This document shows positions 1 through 8,818 of a stretch of DNA of 64,000 nt, piece by piece. The DNA is from Bradyrhizobium cosmicum. Its GTDB lineage: Bacteria > Pseudomonadota > Alphaproteobacteria > Rhizobiales > Xanthobacteraceae. The stretch spans positions 1,922,001 through 1,986,000 of the forward strand of contig NZ_CP041656.2 in the NCBI RefSeq assembly GCF_007290395.2, given 5' to 3'. Under the pieces are notes generated by a model, which was not told the origin of the DNA, did not search any database, and saw only the letters and a program-made list of their open reading frames with translations. Each line of letters opens with the position of its first letter. Positions within the stretch are counted from its first letter, which is position 1. Both the position numbers and the translations under genes were made by a program.

Positions 1-651
1 CTAAGGCACTTTTACCCGGAACGCTGGGACGGCGCTGGCACCGACTTTTCGGTCGAACAGCACGCTCAGGATGTTGCTGCGCTGATCAAGAGATTGAACC
101 TCGGGAAGGTGCACCTCGTCGGGCATTCGCGGGGAGGCGCGGTTGCAGTCGAGGTAGCGAAATCGCACGCCGACCTCATTCGAACACTGGTGCTGCCGGA
201 TGCCAGCATCGAGATGTTGGTGCCTGAGACTGCCGAGGGCAAAGCAGCCGGAGATTTCACAAAAAAGGTGATTGGGACCCTCCAGAAAAACCTGGAAGCA
301 GGAGAACCAGCCAACGCTGCGGAGGTGTTCGTTGATATGTTGAATGGCCCTGGCACATGGCAAAAGTTTCCCGAACCAACGAAGCAGATGTTTCTGGCAA
401 ATATTTACACGGCTTTGGGGGACAAAGACCGCCCGATCAGCGCATGCGCCGACGTCACGAAATTTGATTTTCCAGTGCTGTTCATGACGGGGGACAAGAG
501 TCCAAAGAAATTCGAATTTTTTTACAATGAAATGCGCAAGTGTCGGGAGTTTCCTGCAACGGTGGTTATACCAAATGCAGGGCACGGTATGCAGAGACAG
601 AATGCTGACGTCTTTAATAAGGTCATGTTGGATTTCCTGTCGAAGCATTGA
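1..651 (+). CDS. alpha/beta hydrolase, 5' end outside the window
   Basis: The frame is open from base 1, so the true start lies upstream; 216 codons are visible. The nucleophile elbow GHSRGG (Ser codon at 127-129) and a late NAGHGMQ motif carrying the likely catalytic His fit the alpha/beta-hydrolase fold. An Asp in FMTGDKSP near residue 165 of the visible part is the expected acid. The C-terminus (LDFLSKH) is complete, with TGA at 649-651. The substrate cannot be told; esterases, epoxide hydrolases and C-C hydrolases share this pattern. The neighbouring genes are fragments and give no functional hint. Confidence 0.85.
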   Translation, partial: LRHFYPERWDGAGTDFSVEQHAQDVAALIKRLNLGKVHLVGHSRGGAVAVEVAKSHADLIRTLVLPDASIEMLVPETAEGKAAGDFTKKVIGTLQKNLEAGEPANAAEVFVDMLNGPGTWQKFPEPTKQMFLANIYTALGDKDRPISACADVTKFDFPVLFMTGDKSPKKFEFFYNEMRKCREFPATVVIPNAGHGMQRQNADVFNKVMLDFLSKH

Positions 652-838
652 TGCCGCGTTGACCGATTTCCTCGAACCGAACAATGGCTGCTTCGGGTCA
701 TGAGCGCCCCTCGGAGTGCTGGTCGGCTGTTTCCGGTTACCTTATGAGCCGATCACCCGGGACGCTGCACAGACTTCGCATTCGCGCCAACAGGAGACGT
801 CGCCCATTCGCTTCGCGGTCAAATACAAATAAGAGGCG

Positions 839-1274
839 CTAATCTATTACCTGATCTGCGCGAGCAAGGAAGGATGGTGATAGGTCGGGGCTGAGGGCTT
901 TGGCAGTCTTCGCATTGATGACCAATTCAAATTTAGTTGGCTGGTACACTCGGTTTCTTACCCTTCAAAATGTCAGCAACTTGTCCAGCCATAAGCCGAA
1001 AGAGATCTCCAAGATCGACTGAGTAAGACATAACACCTCCGGCTTCGACGAAATCGCGAAAGGGATAGCTTGCAGGAAGGCGGCGGGCGGCGATCAAATT
1101 GACCAAGACCTGACGCAGCGCAAGATGTTCACCCTCGTCGGAGACGACTACCGCGCTCTGCTCGTCGGATCGCAACGAGAGTAAGACGTCTTCATAGGCA
1201 CGTTGCGAGACGCTCCGGCCCAATGCGGACGCCGGATTGGAAGGGCTCCGGACTGAAGAAATGACCAGCCTCAC
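839..1274 (-). pseudogene. solute-binding protein remnant (ABC_sub_bind / TrpX type), truncated and frameshifted
   Basis: The reading frame from 1274 down to the stop at 933-935 holds the C-terminal half of an ABC_sub_bind protein (LPASYPFRDFVEAGGVMSYS, then [19 protein letters not shown]). It stops where the family normally continues. A neighbouring minus-strand frame picks up the missing end immediately: [16 protein letters not shown], then LARADQVID and a stop at 839-841. A small indel near 936-950 therefore breaks the gene. The N-terminal lobe and signal peptide are absent. It was probably a periplasmic binding protein and is now inactive. Confidence 0.8.
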
Positions 1275-1280
1275 TAGCTG

Positions 1281-1288
1281 AGGAGGTC
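1281..1288 (+). promoter_or_regulatory. strong Shine-Dalgarno site before the integrase fragment
   Basis: AGGAGGTC lies four bases before the ATG at 1292. It is a near-perfect match to the anti-SD sequence and fixes the start of the downstream fragment. Confidence 0.6.
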
Positions 1289-1291
1289 AAC

Positions 1292-1630
1292 ATGACCATT
1301 GTTCGAAATACTGTCCCTGCCGTCTCGAAGCACGCTCCTTGGAACAAGGGGAAGATCGTCGGCGCAAAACCGCCGTTCCGTCCAAAGCACGTTTGGTCAA
1401 TCCGAACCAAGCTGCAGGTCGAAGGCCGAACGCGCGATCTGGCAATGTTCAACGTCGCCATCGATAGCAAGCTGCGCGGCTGCGACGTCGTAGCCTTGAA
1501 AGTTGAAGACCTTGCGCCGAGCGGGTATTCGGCCGACCGCGCGACCGTCCGGCAGAAGAAGACCGGCCGACCAGTCAAGTTTGAACTGACGGAATCAGGG
1601 CCACAACCGGACTACGACCATTTAGCGTAG
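1292..1630 (+). pseudogene. tyrosine integrase N-terminal fragment
   Basis: The 112 residues include a stretch (RPKHVWSIRTKLQVEGRTRDLAMFN, then SKLRGCDVVALKVEDL and ATVRQKKTGRPVKFELTE) that matches the start of the catalytic domain of phage-type site-specific integrases as I remember them. The expected family length is about 200 residues or more, and the later catalytic His-x-x-Arg and Tyr boxes are missing. After FELTE the frame becomes unrelated and stops at 1630. It could still be translated from its strong ribosome binding site, but it cannot recombine DNA. It marks an old mobile-element junction next to the broken solute-binding-protein gene. Confidence 0.6.
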
Positions 1631-1706
1631 GACGAAGCGACGCCGCGACGGAAGGGGTTCCTTTTTGCTCGCCGCTGGTGTTTCCTCTGCACGGCGGAGA
1701 ACGGGC

Positions 1707-2519
1707 ATGCAGGGACCCCTGGGGGAAAAGATTGGTGAAGGTGCCTTCTCGGAAGCCTATGCTTGGGCGCCCGGTCAAGTGGTGAAGCTGTTCAAGGCCG
1801 GCGTCTCTCGTGAGTTCGGTCGGCATGAAATGCGCATGATCGGCGCTGTCTTCGCTGCCGGTCTTCCGGTGCCGGAGGTGTTCGGCGAGTTGACGCTGGA
1901 CGGGCGCTTCGGCATCGTGCTGGAGCGTCTTGACGGACCAACCCTGTTGCATCTCTCGCGGACCGGCACGGTCACGTTCGGACAGGCGGGCGCAATCGTC
2001 GCGGCTCTGGCCATGTCTCTTCATAAGACATCCGCGCCGCCTGAGATGCCTTCCATGCGCGACTATATGGAGACCGAGTTGCAGCACGACGACGGCAAGG
2101 TCCCGAAGCGCATCGCCGCGGATATCCTCGCCCTGATTGATCACCTGCCGATCGGTAACGGGCTTTGCCATTGCGACCTTAGCCCCGGCAACGTGATCAT
2201 GACGGCGGAAGGCCCAAAGCTCGTCGACTGGACTTTCGCGATGCGCGCGCCGGCCGCCCTCGATCTTGGTTTCTTGCATGTCATCCTTTCCGAACTCGCC
2301 CCGGAAATAGCTGACAATCCGGAGCGTCCGCGCGCGACCAATGCGGCGGCGCAATCCGAATACGCGCGGCTGTCCGGCATGTCGTTCGCGGAGCTTGCGG
2401 CGGCCATGGAGCCGTATTTGCCCATCGTCCGCACCTTCGTCGTCCTCGGCGACGTGGTGCCTTCCTTGCGGCCGCAGCTGATTCAACGCATCGAAACGGG
2501 GCTGCGCTCGAAAGACTGA
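1707..2519 (+). CDS. APH-family phosphotransferase / kinase-like protein
   Basis: This 270-residue protein has an aminoglycoside-phosphotransferase/choline-kinase fold. It has a nucleotide-binding N-lobe (GEGAFSEAYAW, then VVKLFKAG), a catalytic loop LCHCDLSPGNVIM (canonical HGDLHPGN), and a metal-binding LVDW. The second residue of the HGD triplet is Cys. I start at the ATG at 1707 because homology begins there; in-frame sequence runs back to 1665. Family members phosphorylate small molecules (aminoglycosides, choline, sugars, homoserine), and the substrate here is unknown. It is a single gene with no obvious operon partner. Confidence 0.75.
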   Translation: MQGPLGEKIGEGAFSEAYAWAPGQVVKLFKAGVSREFGRHEMRMIGAVFAAGLPVPEVFGELTLDGRFGIVLERLDGPTLLHLSRTGTVTFGQAGAIVAALAMSLHKTSAPPEMPSMRDYMETELQHDDGKVPKRIAADILALIDHLPIGNGLCHCDLSPGNVIMTAEGPKLVDWTFAMRAPAALDLGFLHVILSELAPEIADNPERPRATNAAAQSEYARLSGMSFAELAAAMEPYLPIVRTFVVLGDVVPSLRPQLIQRIETGLRSKD

Positions 2520-2746
2520 ACCGTTCTAGTCGCGCGCGCGAGCCAACAGGCCCTCCAAGCGGGGCAGTGTTTTCTTTGGGTCGTAAGCAGCAGTGGATGC
2601 GAAGTTGGATCAGCGTCGGGTCTACCCCCTGACAGCCGACATGACGCGCGCTCAATCGAGCTTCGGTTCAGGGGCCAACAGCGTACTTAAACGGTCTGCA
2701 AACCTTGTTCGTGGGCGGGCGCGAACCTAGGCGACGTTGTGCTACC

Positions 2747-3022
2747 ATGGTGAGCATGTTTCGCATCAAAATCCCGCCCACCGTGCTGCTCTTCCTTATC
2801 GTCGGCGGCGCGTCCTGCATTTTCGTGTTTTACGGCCTCTATCTACTGATCGCGCTGATTGCTTTAAACTTGGCCTGCCTGCTGTTGGCCCCGATTGCGA
2901 GGCGGCGCGGATGGGGCGCTGAAGGACGGCTCACGAGACATCTCAGTCGTCCCCGGATGGAAGACGAAAGCCGCAGAGTCATTGAGCGCGAGAGCGTACG
3001 TACCCTGAAGGAAGAGGGATGA
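2747..3022 (+). CDS. small membrane protein, hypothetical
   Basis: A 91-residue protein with a hydrophobic stretch of about 40 residues near the N-terminus, enough for two membrane helices, followed by a charged, Arg/Glu-rich tail. ATG 2747 is chosen; ATG 2756 is also possible. Its stop overlaps the ATG of the next gene (ATGA), which suggests translational coupling. I do not recognise a family. Confidence 0.5.
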   Translation: MVSMFRIKIPPTVLLFLIVGGASCIFVFYGLYLLIALIALNLACLLLAPIARRRGWGAEGRLTRHLSRPRMEDESRRVIERESVRTLKEEG

Positions 3023-3306
3023 CTGTTTCAGAGGGCGTCCGATTTTGGCGGCTTCGAGTGCGCGGCTTTACGGTTGCTGGAGCTGTATGTCTCGCCTTGA
3101 TTTTCGTGGTGAAGGCTCTCGATCCAATCGAGTTCGCGAAGAGCTTTATTAGTGCCCTTGTTCTGCTTTTCGCTTTCCTTTGGCTGTGCGGGCTATATTG
3201 CACCTATCGGTATTGGAGAGTTTTTAGAGAAGATGAAGTACGGCGCGGCGGATCAGCGGAAACCGCTCGTGCAAATTGGCATAAGCTGCACCCGCCCCCT
3301 GACTAG
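3019..3306 (+). CDS. small membrane protein, hypothetical, coupled to the upstream gene
   Basis: A 95-residue protein with two predicted transmembrane helices (about residues 18-33 and 42-62) and a basic/acidic C-terminal tail ending in HPPPD. The ATG overlaps the upstream stop by four bases, so the two small membrane proteins are probably made together and may form a pair. No family was recognised. Coding status rests on the overlap and on hydrophobic patterning. Confidence 0.45.
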   Translation: MTVSEGVRFWRLRVRGFTVAGAVCLALIFVVKALDPIEFAKSFISALVLLFAFLWLCGLYCTYRYWRVFREDEVRRGGSAETARANWHKLHPPPD

Positions 3307-3411
3307 ATGCTGGTGGGCCGCTTTGGGTCAAAATGCGAAGAACTCAGGTTGAGCACAATTGGTCTGCTGTGCTCCCGGAAGCAGACTTCCAGCCATCTAT
3401 GTGTACACGCC

Positions 3412-4578
3412 CTAGAGCCGATCGACCGCCTTGAACGTGCCGTCCTTCTGGATCACCGTCAGGAACACTTTCGGCGGCGCGTCGATCGCGCGAACGCCGA
3501 CGGTGACGATGCTGCCGCTGATGTCGAAGCGGCCGATATCGTTGATGGTACGCAAGAGGCTTACCCGCGTCGGTTTCGGTCCGGTCTTTTCCAGCGCAGA
3601 CGCCGCGAGGCGTCCGGATAGATAGCCCTCGAGCGACACGAAGTCCGGTGTCAGCGTCGGGTCGAGCGCCTTCTGCGCCGCCTGGTAGTCGCTGACGAGC
3701 TTGAGCGAACGATCCCAGGGAAACGGCACCACTTGCGCAACGACCACGCCTTCGCCATCGGACCCGAGTTCCCCGGCAAGCGCGGTGGCGCCGACGAAGG
3801 AGATGTTGGCGAAGGTTGGATGGGAGCCGCTGCGGTGCGCGAGCTTGATGAACTCCGCGCAGGGACCGTAGGTCCCGACCATGACGACGGCCTCGGGGTC
3901 GGCCCGCTTGATCATGCGCCAGGCCGAACCGACCGCGCGCGTGTTGCGCTCATAAGTGCCTTCGGCCGCAAGCTCGAGATTGCGCATCGCAAGCGCGCGC
4001 TTGACGCTGGCGAGAACGTCGCGACCGAAGGAATCGTCCTGGTAGAAGATGCCGATCCGGGTGAAGCCACGATCCTCGGTCAGGTGCTTGATGAACGATT
4101 CGGCTTCGGCGTCGTAGCTCGCGCGGATGTTCACGACGTTCGGCAGTTCGAGGTCACGCAGGAATTCGGCGCCGCTGAACGGGCCGATGAAAGGGACGTT
4201 CCTCGCGCTGGTGATCGGAATCGTCGCCATCGCAGTCGGGGTGCCGACCGCGCCGATCAGCGCGAACACCTTGTCCTCGTCGATCAGCCGCAGCGTCTGC
4301 GCCACCGAGCGGTCGGGGTCGTAGCCGTCGTCGCGGCTGATCAGCTGAAGCCTGCGACCGTGGACGCCGCCCTTGGCGTTGATCTCGGTGAACGCCGTGA
4401 CGATGCCTTGCCGCAGGCGCTGCCCGAGCACCGCGGAGGGGCCTTCGAGGGCGGCGGCCTGGCCGAACAGGATCGCGTCGTCGCTGACGCCGGCCTCGTC
4501 GCTTTTCGCGGAGGGCGGCGACAGGGCGAGCAGTGCGAGGATCAAGGCGAGGTAGGTCGCGGGTCGCGATCGTGTCAT
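3412..4578 (-). CDS. periplasmic binding protein, branched-chain amino-acid type
   Basis: This 388-residue protein is a Peripla_BP_6 (LivJ/LivK-like) solute receptor. A signal peptide covers about residues 1-26 (MTRSRPATYLALILALLAL, then a cleavable SAKSDEA region). The mature part shows the family start (ILFGQAAALEGPSAVLGQ), INAKGGVHGR and RDDGYDPDR. No permease or ATPase genes are adjacent, so it must use a transporter encoded elsewhere or act as a sensor domain. The gene downstream on the opposite strand, a CHASE-GGDEF-EAL protein, is divergent. The ligand is unknown; this family binds amino acids, amides, urea and aromatic acids. Confidence 0.85.
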   Translation of the reverse strand: MTRSRPATYLALILALLALSPPSAKSDEAGVSDDAILFGQAAALEGPSAVLGQRLRQGIVTAFTEINAKGGVHGRRLQLISRDDGYDPDRSVAQTLRLIDEDKVFALIGAVGTPTAMATIPITSARNVPFIGPFSGAEFLRDLELPNVVNIRASYDAEAESFIKHLTEDRGFTRIGIFYQDDSFGRDVLASVKRALAMRNLELAAEGTYERNTRAVGSAWRMIKRADPEAVVMVGTYGPCAEFIKLAHRSGSHPTFANISFVGATALAGELGSDGEGVVVAQVVPFPWDRSLKLVSDYQAAQKALDPTLTPDFVSLEGYLSGRLAASALEKTGPKPTRVSLLRTINDIGRFDISGSIVTVGVRAIDAPPKVFLTVIQKDGTFKAVDRL

Positions 4579-4863
4579 GCGGGCGCCGGCCAGATGCAGG
4601 ACGAATTGCGGAAAGGATAGCTCTGCGCGCTGAACAGGCCGCTAATCCGCCCGGCAACGATGGCCCGTAGAACTCCGGGGAAGACCGGCAAGTTGCTGCC
4701 AGACTGACGCAACTTGTGGGTCAATCGTTAACTAAGCCGCGCATTGTGAGGCGGCCGGGTTCCGAAATTTTGCAGTTCTTAACCGCGATCCTTGACCGAT
4801 AGCAGTTGCGGCATCTCAACCAGAAGTTCGGCCGGCCGGGCCAAGGGGAACGTGCGGATCACG

Positions 4864-7293
4864 ATGGGCGATCACGATCAGAAGGATCAGGATCGGAAGG
4901 GTGTAGCGGCGTGGTGGCGTGCCTCGCCGTTGCTCGGACTCTATCGCCCTGCGCTCGTCGCGGCTGGCGTCGGCCTGCTGTTCTCGATCGCGGGCGCGGC
5001 CGCCGTGGCGCGATGGGAAGATCGGGTCAACAAGATCGAGTTCGAGAACGCGGCCGAAACCGAAGCAATCGTCATGCAGAACGGCATGGGCGAGTACATC
5101 AGCAGGCTCGTCGCGCTGCGTACGCTGTTCGAATCGACCAACGAGGAGATCACCCGCAGCGAATTCGAGACCTTCAGCACGCGCCTGTTCGAGCGCCATC
5201 CCGGCATGCTGCGCGTCGCCTGGCTGCCGCGCGTCAACCGCAAGGAGCGCGCCGAATACGAAGCCGCTGCGATCACGGACGGGGTGTCCGGCTATCGCAT
5301 CAAGTCGCTGCAAGGCGACGACTTTGCACCGGCGCCGCAGGGCGACGAATATTTCCCGATCTTCTACTCGACGCAGCCGAAGACCTCACCGGTCTACGGC
5401 ATGGACTATGCGAGCATTCCCGAACGCCGCGTGGCACTCGAGCGCGCGCGCGACAGCGACCGGATTACCGCAATCCGTGGGCGACTCTACGAGCCGCGCG
5501 AAAGCAGCCGCTTGCCCAACGTCATCGTCGGCGTCCCCGTCTATGCCAAGGGAACCTCGCGCGAGACCATCGCGGACCGGCGCCGCAATCTCGCGGGCTA
5601 CGTCGTCGGGGTGTTCGACCTGCCGCTGCTGATGCAATCGATTCGCGTGACGACAGGAGCGAGCCCGGCGGTCAGCGTGAACATCTATCCGCCCTTCACC
5701 GGGCGGATCGTCAGCATGGCGCATGCGCTGCCGGATTTCGCGTCCTCGGCCTCCGCTCCCCAGTCGATGCGCGACGTCGCGCAAGGCCGGCACTGGTCCG
5801 GCATTCTCAGGATCGGGGACGCCGATTGGCAGGTGCGCGCGGTGCCCGCGGCCGGCGGTTCGCTGGAGACGGTCTACGACCGCGCCGTTGCCGTCATCAT
5901 CGTCGGCATGCTGCTCACGTTGTCGCTTGCAACCTATCTCATGCTGGCAAGCCGCAATTCGCGCCGGCTGTCGCTGGCGAACCGGCGCGTGCTCGAGCTC
6001 GCGCAGACCGACGTCCTGACCGGGCTGCCGAACCGTGCGTTCTTCCTCGCCCGGCTCGACATGATGAACAGCCAGTTGAGCGTGAAGGGCCTGCCGTTCT
6101 CGATCCTGATGCTCGATCTCGACCGCTTCAAGAACGTCAACGACTCCCTCGGTCACGGCGCCGGGGATGCGCTGCTGCGCCAGGTGGCGTTGCGCCTGAA
6201 ATCCGCGCTGCGCGCCACCGCCGTGCTGGCGCGGCTCGGAGGCGACGAGTTCGCCATCATCCAGGAAGCCTGCGAGAATCAGCGCGGCAGCGCGACCGAG
6301 CTCGCGGCGCGGATCGCCAAGCTTGTGGCCGAGCCGTTCCTGCTGCCCGGCCATCGCGTCGAGATTGGGACCAGCATCGGCATCGCGATCGCGCCGGACC
6401 ACGGCAGCGACCAGGAGCAACTGCTGAAGAAGGCGGATCTTGCGCTCTATCGCTCGAAATCGGCCGGCCGCAACTGTTTCACCGTCTACGACGAGGTGAT
6501 GTCGGCCGAGCTCGAGGCGCGCAACACGCTGGAAGGGGATTTGCGCGACGCCATCGCGCTGTGCCAGCTGGAGGTGCACTATCAGCCGTTCGTGGACGTC
6601 GCCAGCGGCGGTCGTCGCGGCTTCGAGGCGCTGGTGCGCTGGCGGCATCCGAGCCGGGGCCTGATCCCGCCGGACCAGTTCATCGCGCTTGCGGAGGAGA
6701 CCGGGCTGATCGTGCCGCTCGGCGAGTTCGTGCTGCGACGCGCCTGCGCGGACGCCGCCGCCTGGCCGTCCGATCTGATGGTCGCCGTGAACCTGTCGCC
6801 GATCCAGTTCAAGGAAGCCGAGCTGTTCGAGACGATCTGCGCGGCACTGGCCGATTCCGGCCTGCCGCCGCAGCGGCTGGAGATCGAGATCACGGAATCG
6901 GTGCTGCTGGAACGCGGCGTCGAGAACCACGCCTTCATGGAGCGGCTGAAGCATATCGGCATCGAGCTTGCGCTCGACGATTTCGGCACCGGCTATTCGT
7001 CGCTGAGCTATCTCACCGCGTTCCCGTTCGACAAGATCAAGATCGACAAGTCGTTCATCCGCAGTCTCACGCATCAACCGCGCAGCTCCGCCATCATCTC
7101 CTCGATCGTGACGCTGGCGCGCGGGCTGGACATGTCGGTGACCGCCGAAGGCGTCGAGACAGCCGAGGAGTTCGAGCGGCTGACGGCACTCGGCGTCAAT
7201 TTCGCCCAAGGCTATCTGTTCGGGCGTCCGCAGCCGGTCGACCAGATCGCGTTCGACGCTCCCGCCCGGCGATCGCAGCGCGACGCGGCCTGA
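4864..7293 (+). CDS. membrane-anchored CHASE-GGDEF-EAL cyclic-di-GMP protein
   Basis: An 809-residue protein: an N-terminal transmembrane helix (about 20-45), a periplasmic CHASE-type sensor domain to about residue 330, a second transmembrane helix, then GGDEF (DLDRFKNVNDSLGH; RLGGDEFAII) and EAL (GFEALVRWRHP; ALDDFGTGYSS). Both catalytic signatures are intact, so diguanylate cyclase and phosphodiesterase activity are both possible. The product-inhibition I-site (RxxD five residues before GGDEF) reads RATA, so the Asp is lost. ATG 4864 is preferred; a GTG at 4852 and an earlier in-frame start at 4792 are alternatives. Ligand sensing probably sets c-di-GMP output. Confidence 0.9.
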   Translation: MGDHDQKDQDRKGVAAWWRASPLLGLYRPALVAAGVGLLFSIAGAAAVARWEDRVNKIEFENAAETEAIVMQNGMGEYISRLVALRTLFESTNEEITRSEFETFSTRLFERHPGMLRVAWLPRVNRKERAEYEAAAITDGVSGYRIKSLQGDDFAPAPQGDEYFPIFYSTQPKTSPVYGMDYASIPERRVALERARDSDRITAIRGRLYEPRESSRLPNVIVGVPVYAKGTSRETIADRRRNLAGYVVGVFDLPLLMQSIRVTTGASPAVSVNIYPPFTGRIVSMAHALPDFASSASAPQSMRDVAQGRHWSGILRIGDADWQVRAVPAAGGSLETVYDRAVAVIIVGMLLTLSLATYLMLASRNSRRLSLANRRVLELAQTDVLTGLPNRAFFLARLDMMNSQLSVKGLPFSILMLDLDRFKNVNDSLGHGAGDALLRQVALRLKSALRATAVLARLGGDEFAIIQEACENQRGSATELAARIAKLVAEPFLLPGHRVEIGTSIGIAIAPDHGSDQEQLLKKADLALYRSKSAGRNCFTVYDEVMSAELEARNTLEGDLRDAIALCQLEVHYQPFVDVASGGRRGFEALVRWRHPSRGLIPPDQFIALAEETGLIVPLGEFVLRRACADAAAWPSDLMVAVNLSPIQFKEAELFETICAALADSGLPPQRLEIEITESVLLERGVENHAFMERLKHIGIELALDDFGTGYSSLSYLTAFPFDKIKIDKSFIRSLTHQPRSSAIISSIVTLARGLDMSVTAEGVETAEEFERLTALGVNFAQGYLFGRPQPVDQIAFDAPARRSQRDAA

Positions 7294-7383
7294 GCATCCC
7301 GCCCAAACGCGGCCACGAAAATCACTTGACCCGGGCGGCTCCGGATGGTCGTTAGCACCATCTAGGGATGAAACAATCACATC

Positions 7384-8679
7384 ATGCGTCTTCCGTTCTT
7401 CTACGGCTGGGTCGTGGTCGCCGTGACGTTCGTCACCATGGCCATCGGGGTCAACGCGCGCACCGCCTTTTCATTGTTCTTTCCTCCCATCATTTCCGAG
7501 TTCGGCTGGGAGCGCGGCGTCACCGCGGGCGCCTTTTCCTTTGGTTTCGTGGTGTCGGGCATCGTCAGCCCGTTGATCGGCCGCCTGATGGATCGCGCCG
7601 GGCCGCGCGCGGTGATGGAGCTCGGCGTGGTGCTGATGGCCGGCGGACTGCTGCTCGCCCCGCTCACCAGCGCGCCCTGGCATCTCTACGTGACCATCGG
7701 CGTCATGGTCGGCGCGGGCAGCGTTTGTCTCGGCTATTCCGGCCAGTCGCTGTTCCTGCCGAACTGGTTCATCCGCAAGCGCGGCTTTGCCATCGGCATC
7801 GCCTTTGCCGGCGTCGGCATCGGCTCGGTGACATTGCTGCCATGGGTGCAGCACATGATCGAGCAGACCGGCTGGCGTACCGCCTGTACCGCGATGGGCC
7901 TGCTCATCCTGGTCGTGCTGGCGCCGATCAATCTGTTCCTGCACAGGCGGCCGGAGGACATCGGCCTTCAACCCGACGGCGACGCCGCGCCTTCGGCAGG
8001 TGCGGCAAAGCCGGTTTCCAACATCGTCGATCCCGTCTGGGTCGGTACCGACTGGACGCTGAGGCGGGCGGTTGCGACGGCGCGGTTCTGGTGGATCGCG
8101 CTCGGTTATTTCTGCGGCCTGTATATCTGGTACGCGGTGCAGGTGCACCAGACCAAATTCCTGCTCGACATCGGCTTCAGCCCAAATGTTGCGGTGTGGG
8201 CGCTCGGCACCGTCAGCCTGCTCGGCATTCCCGGCCAGATCGTGCTGGGCCATGTCTCCGACCGGATCGGACGGGAGTGGGTGTGGGCGATCAGCTGCGC
8301 GGGTTTTGTCATCTGCTTCGCGGCGCTGATGGCGCTGAAGTATCACCCCTCGCTCTGGCTCGTCTATCTGATGGTGCTCACGCAGGGCGCGCTCGGCTAC
8401 GGGCTCACCTCGATCATGGGCGCGGTGGTGTTCGAGATCTTTCAGGGCAAGCACCAGGGCAGCATCTTCGGCACGATCATGCTGGCGGCGCTGGCCGGCG
8501 GCGCGGCCGGGCCCTGGCTGACCGGCTTCCTCTATGATCGCACCGGCGATTACACGCTCGCCTTCGTCATCGCGATGGTCGTGAGCGGCTTGTCGGCGCT
8601 GTCGATCTGGCAGGCCTCGCCCCGCAAGGTGCGGGCCGTGGCCGGCCGGCTGCACACGCTCAAAGCCGGAGCTGACTAG
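7384..8679 (+). CDS. MFS transporter
   Basis: A 431-residue major-facilitator protein with about 12 hydrophobic helices. The N-terminal sequence FFYGWVVVAVTFVTMAIGVNAR and the later FLPNWFIRKRGFAIGIAFAG resemble the monocarboxylate/oxalate-formate antiporter branch. The motif between helices 2 and 3 reads GRLMDRAGPR. It starts 90 bases after the GGDEF-EAL gene on the same strand and could share its transcript. The substrate is probably a small carboxylate, but this is inferred from subfamily resemblance only. Confidence 0.85.
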   Translation: MRLPFFYGWVVVAVTFVTMAIGVNARTAFSLFFPPIISEFGWERGVTAGAFSFGFVVSGIVSPLIGRLMDRAGPRAVMELGVVLMAGGLLLAPLTSAPWHLYVTIGVMVGAGSVCLGYSGQSLFLPNWFIRKRGFAIGIAFAGVGIGSVTLLPWVQHMIEQTGWRTACTAMGLLILVVLAPINLFLHRRPEDIGLQPDGDAAPSAGAAKPVSNIVDPVWVGTDWTLRRAVATARFWWIALGYFCGLYIWYAVQVHQTKFLLDIGFSPNVAVWALGTVSLLGIPGQIVLGHVSDRIGREWVWAISCAGFVICFAALMALKYHPSLWLVYLMVLTQGALGYGLTSIMGAVVFEIFQGKHQGSIFGTIMLAALAGGAAGPWLTGFLYDRTGDYTLAFVIAMVVSGLSALSIWQASPRKVRAVAGRLHTLKAGAD

Positions 8680-8818
8680 GTCTCGCGTGCATCAAAATAC
8701 CTTCGCTTCTTTCGCGGAATGTTAAGCATGTCGCGTCTTGGCAGGGCGTAACCCGGTTGCAAAAACGTCTTGGACACCATCGGACCGTTAGCGTCGGAGC
8801 GATTGCCGCTTCTTCCCG

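Noticed and set aside
2576..3410. Two stretches that share TTTGGGTC and ATGCGAAG (near 2576 and 3322)
   Set aside because: Only short matches; they may be degenerate copies of a dispersed repeat, but the similarity is too weak to state.
5386..7380. 664-codon minus-strand open frame opposite the first GGDEF-EAL gene
   Set aside because: No motifs; shadow of a high-GC gene.
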